Shown here: positions 34,793 to 46,532 of the stretch, one piece after another
Numbering within the stretch: position 1 is the first letter of the stretch
Layout: each line of letters starts with the position of its first letter
Assembly: GCA_963691655.1 (NCBI GenBank)
Contig: OY829326.1
Span: 16,108,878 to 16,172,877 of the forward strand
Direction: 5' to 3'
DNA from: Toxonevra muliebris
Taxonomy: Eukaryota; Arthropoda; Insecta; Diptera; Pallopteridae
DNA length: 64,000 bases
Notes under the pieces: model-generated
Seen by the model: only the letters and a program-made list of their open reading frames with translations
What the model was told of the DNA's origin: nothing
Database searches by the model: none
Position numbers and translations under genes: made by a program

Positions 34793-37066
34793 ATGGAAGT
34801 CACCATGTCATCGGATACGAGCGAATCACGAGTGCGTGTCATATATACAGGTGGCACCATTGGTATGATGAGAAATGAAGGAAATGGTATGTACATTATT
34901 AGACAGCTATATATATGTATGTATGTAAATCTAAATACATACAAATCTTCCATTTTAAAACCAAAACAGTGCTGGCTCCGGTGCCAAATGCTTTGGTTAA
35001 GCAAATACGCAAGTACCCAAATATGCATGATGAAGAGTATGCAAAAAAGCGTTTTGGCTCATCAGCCTCCAATAACGTTTTGGTTTTACCATATGTAGAT
35101 GGTGCGAGACGTCGGGTTATCTATCAAATTGACGAATATAATCCTATTTTGGATTCCAGTAATATGGCAATTAATGATTGGACTCGTATTGCCAGAGATA
35201 TATATGTAAGTTCATCGGTCAATTTCACCATATTCCCACATGATGACCGTATTTTTTTTTTATTCAAACAGCAATCATATGTGTCTTTTGATGGATTTGT
35301 TGTATTGCATGGCACCGATACTTTGGCGTATACTGCTTCCGCGCTTTCGTTCATGCTTGAGAATCTTGGTAAAACCGTGATTTTAACTGGATCACAAATA
35401 CCTATTTTTGAGACTCGTACGGATGGCGTAAACAATTTTACATCGGCACTTCTTATTGCGGGGAACTATGTAATTCCGGAAGTATGCATTCTCTTTAGTA
35501 ATAAACTCCTGCGTGGCAATCGCACATCAAAGATTAGTTGCGAAGCTTTAGATGGTTTCGATTCACCAAACGCATCACCAATTGCACATATCGATATTAA
35601 TGCAGACATCGATTATCGACTTATCTTTCGGCCATGTAAAGTGTCACAGTTCGAGGTTCATTCTGAGCTGAATGAGAATGTCGGCCTTCTGCGTATTTTT
35701 CCAAGTATTTCCCGATCAACATTTGCTGCATTCCTGGCACCACCCATAAAAGGTGTAGTTCTCCAATCATATGGCTCGGGTAATGTGCCATCAAACCGTA
35801 AGGATATCCTGGACGAGTTAAAGGCGGCAATCGATCGTAGTGTTATAATCATCAACTGCACACAGTGCCAAAATGGTTCTGTGGCAGCGATTTATGATAC
35901 TGGAAAAGTTTTGTTTGATCTGGGCGTGATCCCTGGATTTGACATGACCCCAGAAGCTGCATTGACGAAGCTTTCATATGTGCTTGGAAAAAAAGATTGG
36001 TCGCTGGAAGAAAAAAAACAGGTGTGAATATTATATCGTTTATTGAACTATACTTGGGCTACTAATAATACATTATGATATGTAGATGATGCAATCGAAT
36101 CTACGTGGAGAATTGACTTCTGCAGCAGAACCCAAGATGGAAGAAAGCGATTTGGTCGATGCTGTTGCAAGATCATTACATCTTTCAACTCCCACGGCAT
36201 TTGGGCAAATTTGTAAAATATTATTCCCAGCCATGCTGAATTCTGCTGTGCTATCAGGGGATATTCAAAAGGTGTTTTATTACTTTAAAGCAGCGATGAC
36301 CACCTATACACGCACAATGATCAACTGAGCTCTCTTTTTATAAAAATTAACCCTTTGCATGTGAAATATCTTATGTTCTTGTGCGTGCGTGCAAGCTACT
36401 CTTTAGACTACGCTGCTTTAAAGTCATAAATCGATAGATACAAGAATTATATTCTAATGGTTTTTCGATTATTTTAACAATTTAGATAAATAATCTGAAG
36501 GTACATGGTGCTGATCTATCAGGCACGAATCAAGACAATCGAACAGCGTTGCATATCGCATGCCACGAAGGCAAACTTTCCGTAGTTAATCATTTACTTT
36601 TGAATGGAGCGTCTGTACATATTCGTGATAGGTACGATAAAACGCCGCTTCTTGATGCAATCTACGTTGACAATCATGAAATCATTCAGCTACTCGTGAA
36701 ATGTGGCGCTCATCTATCACCTAAATCAAGAGCTATCGGTGAAAATTTATGTGCTGCTGCCGCACATAGCTCTCTTTTAAGATTGAAGTAATGCGTATCA
36801 CAAATTGCGATTACAATAACATTCTGATAAATTTTTTGTGATGTCGTTATTGCAGATCATATCAGTTGGCTGGTGCTGATCTCTCACAACCAGACTCATC
36901 CGGGCGAACTGCTCTGCATGTGGCTGCTCTACATGGCTACAAAGAACTGGTATTGTATTTACTTACATTTATTCAGAATAAAGACGTAAAGGATTTGCTG
37001 GGATTAAGCGCTTTGAATTACGCAAAAATGGCAAATCAACAGGCTATAGTGGAATTATTGAGCTGA
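34793..37066 (+). CDS. ASPG: L-asparaginase with C-terminal ankyrin repeats (ASPG type)
   Basis: Six exons: 34793-34886, 34970-35205, 35272-36021, 36086-36271, 36486-36787 and 36856-37066; product 592 aa. Known activity: hydrolysis of L-asparagine to aspartate and ammonia (cytosolic type I asparaginase fold); the mammalian relative was also described as a lysophospholipase. Seen: YTGGTIGM with the nucleophile Thr22; HGTDT with the second Thr-Asp pair (Thr125-Asp126); ILTGSQIP and LLRGNRTSK around 147-197; Asp/Gly-rich C-lobe PGFDMTPEAA. Ankyrin repeats follow at about 425-505 (NRTALHIACHEG, KTPLLDAI) and 526-590 (GRTALHVAALHG). Intron 2 (66 bp) is a multiple of three without stop, so an ORF runs through it; the family alignment and GTAAGT..CAG borders show it is removed. 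Donors of introns 3 and 4 are weak (GTGTGA, GTGTTT). No defect was seen. Confidence 0.95.
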
Positions 37067-37085
37067 TGAGTATAAGCTTAACTAA

Positions 37086-37091
37086 AATAAA
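37086..37091 (+). promoter_or_regulatory. Poly(A) signal AATAAA for the asparaginase gene
   Basis: A canonical hexamer 20 bases after the stop codon. Another AATAAA lies near 37155. Confidence 0.55.
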
Positions 37092-38502
37092 TCGAATGGA
37101 AAAAGTGAAATCCAGAACTGACCTTAAGAGAAACGTATTTTAAGCGAGTAACTAAATAAATTTTTCACACCGGCTTATAGACTTATTTTCTAAAAATTTA
37201 GAAATTGAAAATCTAATAAAATAGGAAAACACCCAAGCTTTGCATTTTAGTTTGAAGCATTTTTTGGATCGTCACAATCACCTTCCTAGTTACTCAGGCC
37301 AGTTATTACCCAAAAAATTTATAATTGCTGCATTTTTACCACACAATTTTCAATCACAAATTGAACAATAACATTGAACTTAATGTGGATTTTCTGTTAC
37401 AAGGTGGAAACTGATTCAAGGTGGAAAATACCATTTGGTATCATTATAAGCTGTTCTGGCCTTAAAGTGTCCCTGAACAGCCTATGTTGCTGGTACAGTA
37501 CCCTCAAAGATTAGATTTGTTGCACCTAAGTACTTTAGAAGCTTCAAGAATTAAGAAGTAATTAAAACCATTCGCCATTATGTAAATAGATTTCCAGACT
37601 CGTAGACTATGTTACTTAGATAGCAAATAATATGGATAAATACATAGTAGGTCTTGACGGATAAAAGAGAGTACAATTGTTTGAGGTACCATGTTTGTGG
37701 ACATCAGAGTGTACAAATTTTTGACCCCTATGGACTGAACCTTACCTATAAATTCCTATTAAATGCAATTGAAATTGAAAAAATTTTCTTTACGTCATTT
37801 ATGTACATATTTCACTCATGCCAAGTCCAACATAGTTCGTGAAAAGTTTCAAAGACCACTTGTGAACAACCTACCACGGGCTTTGTAATTTTGATACCCA
37901 TTGAATTTCTGCACTAACATGTCTTTAACTTAAGAATAACGTTATTTGATTATCAAAAATGAAATCTTAGATCACTCTCTAAAGGTATGAAGTATACATA
38001 GTTTTATACAATCTTGCTTAGCAAAAAAAAAAGTGTTGAATATTTGAATAATAGTTTTTAAAAACCATTTAACCTTATATTTCTAATTCTTTTTCACTTG
38101 TGAGACGTTCAATGATAGTTGAGAAACTTGGTAAACAAAGAACGAACTCGATGGATATAGCAAAAACAATTGACAAAATGTACTTGTTGAGTGCGCATAT
38201 GCTTATCAATTTACACCATTTTTTTTTAACAAAATCTCTATTTTTCGATGTGCATATGAATTTAAAGACATATAGTTTAGTCAAATCTATCATAACCAAT
38301 CAAAATCTCGATTTTGATATTTTTTTATTGCTCCGGTTTTTTGATTTTAGGTTTGAAAATTACACTCTGAAGCATTAAGTAATTAAAACATAAAAACTTT
38401 TTGTTTTTAAATTTTTTGATACAATGAAACGATTTATCTGCGAGATGGAACGCTCATTTGGGAAGCAAATTTCACTATGTGTTTGTTTATCTATCCGTAG
38501 CC
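37092..38502. other. Noncoding block
   Basis: No exon, element end or RNA gene was recognised downstream of the asparaginase gene. Confidence 0.5.
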
Positions 38503-38537
38503 ATTAGCGTACTTACAAAATTTGTAAGTACGCTAAT
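38503..38537. repeat. 35-bp perfect palindrome
   Basis: Arms ATTAGCGTACTTACAAA (38503-38519) and TTTGTAAGTACGCTAAT (38521-38537) around one A. All 17 pairs match, and four are G/C, so this is not a simple AT run. Confidence 0.95.
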
Positions 38538-41245
38538 ATAAATAAAATACGCCTATAAATTTTAAGATTGTCTCATGTCAAAGTAAAAAGAATGTGCTTC
38601 TGGAAAATGAGTCCCAAGCTGATCCAAAATGCACGCCAACATAATATACATTGCCATAGCTCAAACTGAGTGAAATGTGGTCCTCAAATGAACGTTCCAA
38701 CTGAGCAAGGATCCTCGAAATTCAAGTAAACCCGCAGATAAGTCATTTTATTGTACCAAAATGATGTCCGGAAGAAGCTTACAACAATCACTACACCTGA
38801 AAATGATTTAAATTTTTTTTGGAACCGATTCTCATAATGAAAATGAACATTTTATGGACTGGAGTGAAGGCAGCAATGTGATAATGTCATGTAGAGAGAC
38901 GTAATGGATTAGTTAAACCTAGAAATCCGTCGTTGTGCCACTGGAATACAAAAAAAACAAAAAAATTTGTGTCGGCATTAGCGATCGATGATGTGTAAAC
39001 ATTAGTGTTTAACTACGTATACGCTTTTAACTAATATTTTTTTTCTTGCTTCACTTAGTTATATATTTAGTTAGTCTATGAGTATAAAGTTCTTACAGAC
39101 TAATTAATAGAGATTTAAAGGCAAAACATTGAAATTAATAGAAGCAATTTCGGATAGTTCAGAATTATTTTTATTTTTTATTATTTTCATTTTATTCCAA
39201 ATCTTGTAGTTGCACCCAATTTACTTGTTTATTGGTCCTCATTATGCCCTTGTTTTCGTTTCCCAAATGAAATATTTGGAATATTCTTACATTAGATTAG
39301 TTATTTTAAAGAAACTTTTTACGTTTTTATTTACTTGTTCTTTGGTTCTTTTTTCGCGGCTGTTAAACTTTTTTTTTTGTTATTAAAAAACATTGTTTCT
39401 GTTATTTTAATATTTTATAATAGGAGTATAAATATGAAATTCGGATGCTTAAAAAGGGATTTATTTAATTACAAAATGAATGAACTCAATCAAAATATTG
39501 GCCATCGTTTCAATTTGACATTTTTGGAGCGAAAAAAATATTTTTTTTTGTACAATCACAACCATATTGGATGTTATTGACAAATGTCTACTCTTCAAAA
39601 CGCTATATTAATTATTCTCGACACAAACCATACATAATAGCTATGTCATCTGTTAGTTCAACCTCACTTCATATTTATACATCTATTATGTAATTACAGT
39701 GGCTGTCAAACTCTCGTACCACTCTGTGAAACGTAGAGTTTCCAATCCGAAAATATGCTGTATATTAGTTATAATTTTATATGGAAATGAAGTAGATAGC
39801 CGTAGTAAGGGGGATAGGCTTACGAGCTCCCCTGTATATTTTGTATTAATCACATTTCGATATGAATAAATACAATAATTTAGCACCTCAAATTTTTTTC
39901 GTTTTTTGTTCATATAAAACTACACTATTATTTTGATTCCAATAAATGAAATAACTTTGCTCTTTTTTTTAAAGAACCTCCCAAAATGTAGGACTGGTTG
40001 CAATGACCTTGTCTACACTTTAGTGTAGTGTGATTTTATGATTAAAATAGCCAACTTTTGGGCGTAAGTTAAAAAATACAGCGAGCTTTTAGGGATGGGT
40101 TGAAATAATCTGTCATCTCACTCCCATATAAAATTTTTTCGTACCGCAGCTATAGATGTTTACGCATAAAAAATGTTGTTCCACTAGGTATTAAAATAAT
40201 TAAGTAGAAACATAAAAGGAAAAAGTTCCAATTCACTTTAATCAAAATACTACAAGCGCTGCTATTTTTATGAACAGCAAACTTTTTGCGTGTTAGGGTA
40301 TTTGCTTTTTTTTTTTTTTTTGCAATTTTTACACAAATTTAAAAACGAAAAGTTCTGATGTTTTTGGTACCTAAGGCTTCAGAGTGTAATTTCCAACTAA
40401 ATTATATTTTGATAAGATTTTTCGCTTGCTCGTAATGCTGCTGCTATTTTTATGAACAGACCTGTATGTATTGTATTTATAAAGGTTGCCGACGTCAGAA
40501 TTAGTTTTCAATTTCCAAGAATCGACCATAAGTTTTCAACTTCAATCTTATAGTTAAAAGTTAAAATGTGTAGAGCAAATTTCTCGATTAATTCACAAAA
40601 GCGCCATGAAACAATATAGGAAATGAAACACAACCGACCAAAAACAGTTTAGATATAACTATACGTTATTTTGAAAACTTGAGTAAAAACTACGAAGAAA
40701 ATTGCCTACATGCATGTGTATCCAAGCAGTAACAACTACACAGCCCACATGATAAAATGCGCGCGCCAAGAGACAACAATATACACACGCACACATACAC
40801 AGTCTCTCATCATCGTCATCATTGAAGACAAAGAACTACAACAACAATCGCACAAAAACTGAATGGGAACTGGTGAATTTGCACTTGATCGTCGTTCTCG
40901 AACGCCAATACTGCTGCAATAACTGAACGTGAATGCGAAAAGTGTGGTAGCAAAAGCTGTGTGTTATTTTCAACGCTTTTCAATTAATTTATTCTGATTC
41001 CGTATATGAATAGAGCAAAGCACAATGTTAGTAGAGCGTAAATGCTCTCTTGCAGCTGCTCCAGTCCAATACTACTACTACTACTATTATTACTGAGGGG
41101 GGTTTTTGTGGTCAAACAAGTGAAATTGAAACAAGCACACACATACACGCATACATACATCCATACAAATGAAACGATTGATGGTAACGACAATCGCGAG
41201 TGAGTGAATTTCCGTTTCGTTGGCGCACGCATTCAAGTCATAGTT
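38538..41245. other. Noncoding block
   Basis: A perfect 20-bp direct repeat (GCTGCTATTTTTATGAACAG) lies at 40258-40277 and 40440-40459. From about 40700 the sequence becomes less AT-rich with ACA/CAA triplets and an (ACT)n run near 41065-41085, leading into the possible promoter at 41246. The minus-strand ORF 40984-41232 contains a Ser run made by that triplet repeat. Confidence 0.45.
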
Positions 41246-41280
41246 TCAGTTTCTCACGAGCGGTCTTTTGGTTTAAACGT
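41216..41280 (+). promoter_or_regulatory. Possible TATA-less fly-type promoter (Initiator)
   Basis: TTTCAGTTT at about 41244-41252 matches the insect Initiator (TCAGTY) and sits in a locally GC-richer patch (GCGCACGC upstream, CACGAGCGGTC downstream). A downstream AAACGT at about +28 is only a partial DPE match. A consensus splice donor (TTTG|GTAAGT) occurs at 41988/41989, which would make a 0.74-kb first exon. There is no ORF evidence. This is an inference from short motifs. Confidence 0.25.
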
Positions 41281-44200
41281 CTTTTTCCCAACTAAGCGGT
41301 TCAAAAAGCGCATGCGCGCGCTTTGAATTTAAAGTAAATTTTCATTTCATATTTTAGTTTTTCGATTTGCTTTTTGTTTTTTCTAAATACTTTGTAGACT
41401 TGTGTACTATCAATAATTTGTGTGGCACAACGAGACAACGACAAGTTGTTTTGTTGCAGTTGTTGTTCTTAAAGTTGTTTGTTGTTGTTGATGTTCTCGG
41501 ATTCTCGAATGCCGATTGCGTTTTTAGTTTTCTTCGAATATTATGTATGTGCATTTTGGCTTTTTCCTAAACACACACATACATTTTCAAATGAAAACGC
41601 ATTTGCCTTTATTGTTGTTGTTTTATTTATGGTGGGTGGAAATCTAAAAACAAGTTAGAATTGGAATTACCTACTTTCAGCACGATAAATGTGAAGCAGA
41701 TAGTCGGTGGCCATAAGAAATTCAATTGTATATAAATATGTATTTCAGTACAATAACAAAAAATGAACCAGAATTTTATCAAAAAATAACGTGTTGAAAA
41801 TAAATTAAATTAAAAACAAAATTATTAAAAAAAAAAATACCTTAAAAAAAGTGTATAAATTATGATATTTACATATTTTGGTGTCAAAATTTTACGTTTG
41901 CAACCAAATTAAATACAATTTTAACGTTTTCGGAGAGGATTACGTGAAAAGCAACTATTAATTAGCATATTTTGTGTTATTGACTTTGGTAAGTTTTCCA
42001 AGACCCTGCTGCCATCAATTTGCTTTTATTAACATTTTTTCTTATTACGAGTCAAACTGCCCCAGGAGTATCTATTAGAAGACAGATATGATATCCCAAC
42101 CTGAATTGGATTTCTATGACGTAACAAATAATTTTTATTAATAGCCTTTTAGATATGCATACATTGATATGCATACATCTATGCATATTTAAATAGATAA
42201 TTTTTAACTACGTAAAGTAAACAAAGTTTATCAACAAATATGAATAAATACGTATTTTTTAAAATTCAATTTTAGTACCTATAGTTAGTATGGCAAAGTA
42301 TCATATCGTAAAAATGTTTTCTAAAAGTTAACTATTTTATTTTATTTTTATTACAAAAAAGTACAAAATTAGTTTCTAATTAATATATGCGATATAGTAA
42401 ATAATTTATTGCATTGTTAAAATATTCTAGGGGCGTTCCAGGAAGTTCCACAAGGAGATTGGCTTTTCAGCTAAGTTTCCTTTCTAGAATTATGCTCAAG
42501 TACTTAGCTTTTTTAAGAAATTAAACTTTTCCCATAAGCTTGTGTGTAAGAGTAATAATTCTGTCTTGTGTGCATTTACCACAAACCGTAGTAAATAAAC
42601 TATTATGAAGATGTGTGCAAAAGTTTAATGTGGAATATTCCACAGCAAAGTTCATCAATTGTATGTTTTGAAAAAACTATTTCTAACCTACTACCACCTT
42701 CAAGTAGAGAATTCATAATGAGATTTTCTTGTCAGCAGAAATTAATAGGTATACATTGAATTTTGTTTTCCGATTTTTAAAAGTATTCTTCAAGTGCCAG
42801 AAATGCAGAGACTTATTTAATTATAGCTCACTTCAACCACGAAAGTGTATGTGTAATTGATTCTCGCAAAGGCTATCATAATTATTTTACCGACCATTTT
42901 CCCAGAACGTCTCTATTAAGGTTCTTCAAAAATATCAATGCATATAACTCAGCTGAAATTCTTCGGTGTGATACCCAAATTTCCATTCGATACTGTCAAA
43001 GGTAGTCAAAATGTTTATTTTATCACTGCACGATATTCATTATCCAGTACTATACCTGACCAACACTCTGTGGCGTTCGTCGTTCGTCGTTCTCAATAGC
43101 TTTGTGTTGGTACGCGTATAACAGATTTTTCTTATAACACAATTTGGATCAGGGCCCTCCAAACATATGCCAGAAAGAGAGCTCTCTCCTCCCAAAGATG
43201 TCGTTAATTAACGATACACCTTTCGATTAGAAATGTGAAGAATGCAAAAGCACACGCTCACAAAAATAAAAATTAATTTATATTAATATTTCAATTTTAA
43301 CTAAGCCGAATATAAAGTTCTTCTACCTTCAATTTATAACGTATTATTTCTGACAGTTAAAAAATATGTATTTATATGCATTTCAAGAATTGTTTATTAA
43401 TTTATTATGCTCAACATAATTTATAAATGGTTTAGACACACCGAATTAAGCCAATTTGAAACAACACATGCTTAAAGATCAGGTTCAGTTCAAGTGATTT
43501 ACTAAGGCGCATAAACATCAAAATGTATTCTTCCTAGAATTTTGTTAACTGGAGCCAAAATTTATTATAGCTTCAGGTAACAATAACATTTATTTCATTT
43601 CGAATACCCTAAATTTGGTTTTTTTAACGGCAACATCTAAGCGCTAGTGAGTTTTTTCCTTTTTGCGAATATATATTTACATTTAAAATTATTTTCAATT
43701 TTAAATATTTGTTAAGTTTAAAGAAAACAAAAAAAAAAAAAATATAAAAATTGGCGATTTGAAGATACTCTCGCTCACTTTCGTAAGTGCTTTTATTTGA
43801 TTTTGTGATGATGATGGTGGTTTATCTTTAGTGGTTTCCTTACAAACAGTTGAGCTAAATGACATTTTGACATTTAAATTGTTTTGTATGAGAAATTGTA
43901 CTTTTTTCCAATAATAACTATGGATGAAATTGTGTCACGCTATTGAAAAAACATTTAAAATATAAAAACAAAAACAAGTTTTTTTTTTTCTTTTAAAACC
44001 TAAAATGTTTGAGAATTGCCGCTTTTTATAGTCTGAAGCACTGCTGCTTGCTTTTTGAAGTAGTAGTAAATTATCATCAAAATTTTGCTTCTTCTTTGGT
44101 TGGTGTCTTATCGCTTAAAGTTATCATAAATGTTTTATAATTCTTACTTCATTCAGCACGACGGCATTCAGGGATCCAGAAAAATGGCCAGTAATGCGAC

Positions 44201-45121
44201 GACGTTTTTGTCTTATCGCATGCTATAAAAACTTATAAACTACCTATATTTTTAATCCATTAAAATAGAAGTGATTTTTCAGCTTTCATTGATTTGAATC
44301 TGTAAATTTCTTATTTGTATTCGTTTGCATAAAGTCTGTTATAGTTTTGTTGAAAGTTCTGAAATTAGTTTCCCACAATAAATTGTGGAAATTCGCATAT
44401 ATGATAATTAATTGTTTGCACATTGATTACGAAGTCAATGCGAATGTAAACGTAATACGATACACTTAAGGTATGAATATCTGCTGCGAGTACGAGTAGT
44501 AAAGTATGTAGAGATTACCAATTTATCTTCTTAGCAGCGCGTATCCAGTAACACCATAACCAATATTATATACATATTTGTTGTCTAGTACTGCTATCGA
44601 TACTATAGACTCAATTCTTTAGCAAATACGCGTGAGCATTAAAGTTTATTTTAATTATTATTATTGTTATTTTCATAGTAGATTCGTTACTGCGTCTTTA
44701 TTATTATCAATATCTGTAACAATAAAGTATGGCAAGTGTAGGAAACAATTTTAAAATTAGGTAACAAGCAAGTAGTATTTACTAGGTATATTTTTTTATA
44801 AAACATTAAATAATGTTTTATTATATTTACTAAAAGTGTTGTAATGTTGATCTGCATTTTGATATGAACTGAAGTAGTTTACTACAAAAAAATCCATTTG
44901 AAAGAATGATTAATTGTTCTTTTCTTTCGAATGAAAATGTGAATAATTGAAAACTACCATTTAGATTACATGTGTGCTTTATAAAATTAATTTGAGTCAG
45001 AGCCCAAACTTTCCTGATATTATACTGTTGAAAGTTAAATTTTATATTCAGCGTTCTAGAATCAATGACAATTTACATAATCTAAAATTTTTCTGAATTT
45101 CTAATGAACAATATATGAATT
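41281..45121. other. Noncoding block, possible long 5'UTR then intron
   Basis: 41380-41640 has GTTGTT/TTGTTG-rich sequence of the sort common in fly UTRs, then the donor GTAAGT at 41989-41994. Beyond it no acceptor-exon pair with coding potential was found. GTTCGTCGTTCGTCGTTCTC at about 43075-43094 is a short tandem repeat. Confidence 0.35.
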
Positions 45122-45253
45122 GAACTTCGTGATCTCAGAATCATTCCATATGATTTAGCCCTCATGGTCTCAAAGTTATTCTAGATAAATAGATGTTCAT
45201 GATCTCAGAATCATTCTAGATGAATTGATCTTCATGGCTTCAGAACCATTCTT
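45122..45253. repeat. Minisatellite, ~35-36 bp unit, about 3.6 copies
   Basis: Units begin near 45122, 45158, 45193 and 45228. Each has the form TTCATGATCTCAGAA followed by TCATTCTAGATGA-like sequence, with a few substitutions per unit. It is followed at 45355-45405 by the dispersed repeat also present, inverted, at 19950-20003. Confidence 0.8.
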
Positions 45254-46459
45254 ATTTATTTATTCCTTCTGAGAATAATGCTCTCACCCGATGTTTCGTA
45301 TAAGCAATATTCATTTTGATTTGGCATAAGTGGTTGTCACACGAGCGCAAGCACGTCTGTTTGAAAGAGAAAGGTAGAAAAAATAGGTAATAAGAAAGAA
45401 GTAGAAACTCGCCTTTCATAAAGGATAAAATAACATATATAGAGTATGATTGTGGACTAAAAAATGATGATTTCAGTAAAAAAAAAAAAGTTTCTATCAA
45501 GCTCTACAACCTGTGCTAGATAATAAAAAATGCCCAAATCTATACCCACTCCAAGTACCAACTCCTTTTGAGAAATTCGGCCTAACAAAGATGTTCTGTG
45601 GCACTGGTCATATAACTCATGTTAATTACCAAGTATTTTTGGAAAAAAGGAAGATTGCGTTTAACTTCTACAATTGGGAGAGATTAATTACTCAGTCCAA
45701 TAGTTTCAAATAAGTAACCGTTGTGTAATACTGAAAAAACATTTTGTTCTGAACATTTTCGATTAAGAAAGTTATAGTTTAGTACACTATTATTTTATTT
45801 GACATTTTTGACGTGCATTTCAAAGTCAGAGGAGCAACGTCATCGTATTCAATGTGTAAATAAACAAACTAGAAGAGCTGCAGACTTGATGTCTGAGTCA
45901 AAGCAATTGCTAATGATTACTTTAGTTTACAGCCAATTTGTGCTAAGGATGTTACTATTTTTCTTTTATGTACTTTGGATCACTAAACTCGAAAATGCCA
46001 TCAAACAATTTTTTTTATGAATAGGTTTTCGAGATATCCATTTTTGAAATTTTTTTTTTGTTTTTTCTGAAGGTAGTTTGACTGTTTTGACCATATCTCG
46101 AGAAAACAACAACCAATATGATTATAAAAGATATCAGATGAAAGATAATTAATTTACCAATAACCCAGTAGTTTAAGTGCAATTGGTCAAAATATAAAAC
46201 AAAAAACTTTTTTTTTGGACAAAAATTTAAATTGAAAACTCACTTAAAAAATAATAAAGACTAACAAATGTAAAAATATGCCCTATTTCTTAATTTTTAC
46301 ATAACGTTAGCACTTTTACGTAGAGAACCTGGTATTTATGAACTAATTCTATGGATAAATACCGAAGCTATGACCAATTATGTACGAGGACCACAATTCA
46401 AGTTTTTCCCTATATTTGTATTTTCCCTCATTTATAACGTATATTATTGTTTTATTCTA

Positions 46460-46463
<4 letters not shown>
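45254..46463. other. Noncoding block
   Basis: It holds the inverse copy of the 19950-20003 repeat. The ORFs 45252-45500 (-), 45513-45713 (+) and 45799-46020 (+) are not recognised and lack conserved motifs. Confidence 0.45.
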
Positions 46464-46525
<62 letters not shown>

Positions 46526-46532
46526 ATATATA
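46464..46532. repeat. (TA)n microsatellite
   Basis: About 69 bp of alternating TA with one interruption near 46514. It is responsible for the Tyr/Ile-rich ORF at 46370-46642. Confidence 0.95.

Noticed and set aside
34915..36027. Single long ORF as the asparaginase gene
   Set aside because: It starts within intron 1, runs through the in-frame intron 2 and stops in intron 3. The family motif YTGGTIG lies in exon 1 outside this ORF.
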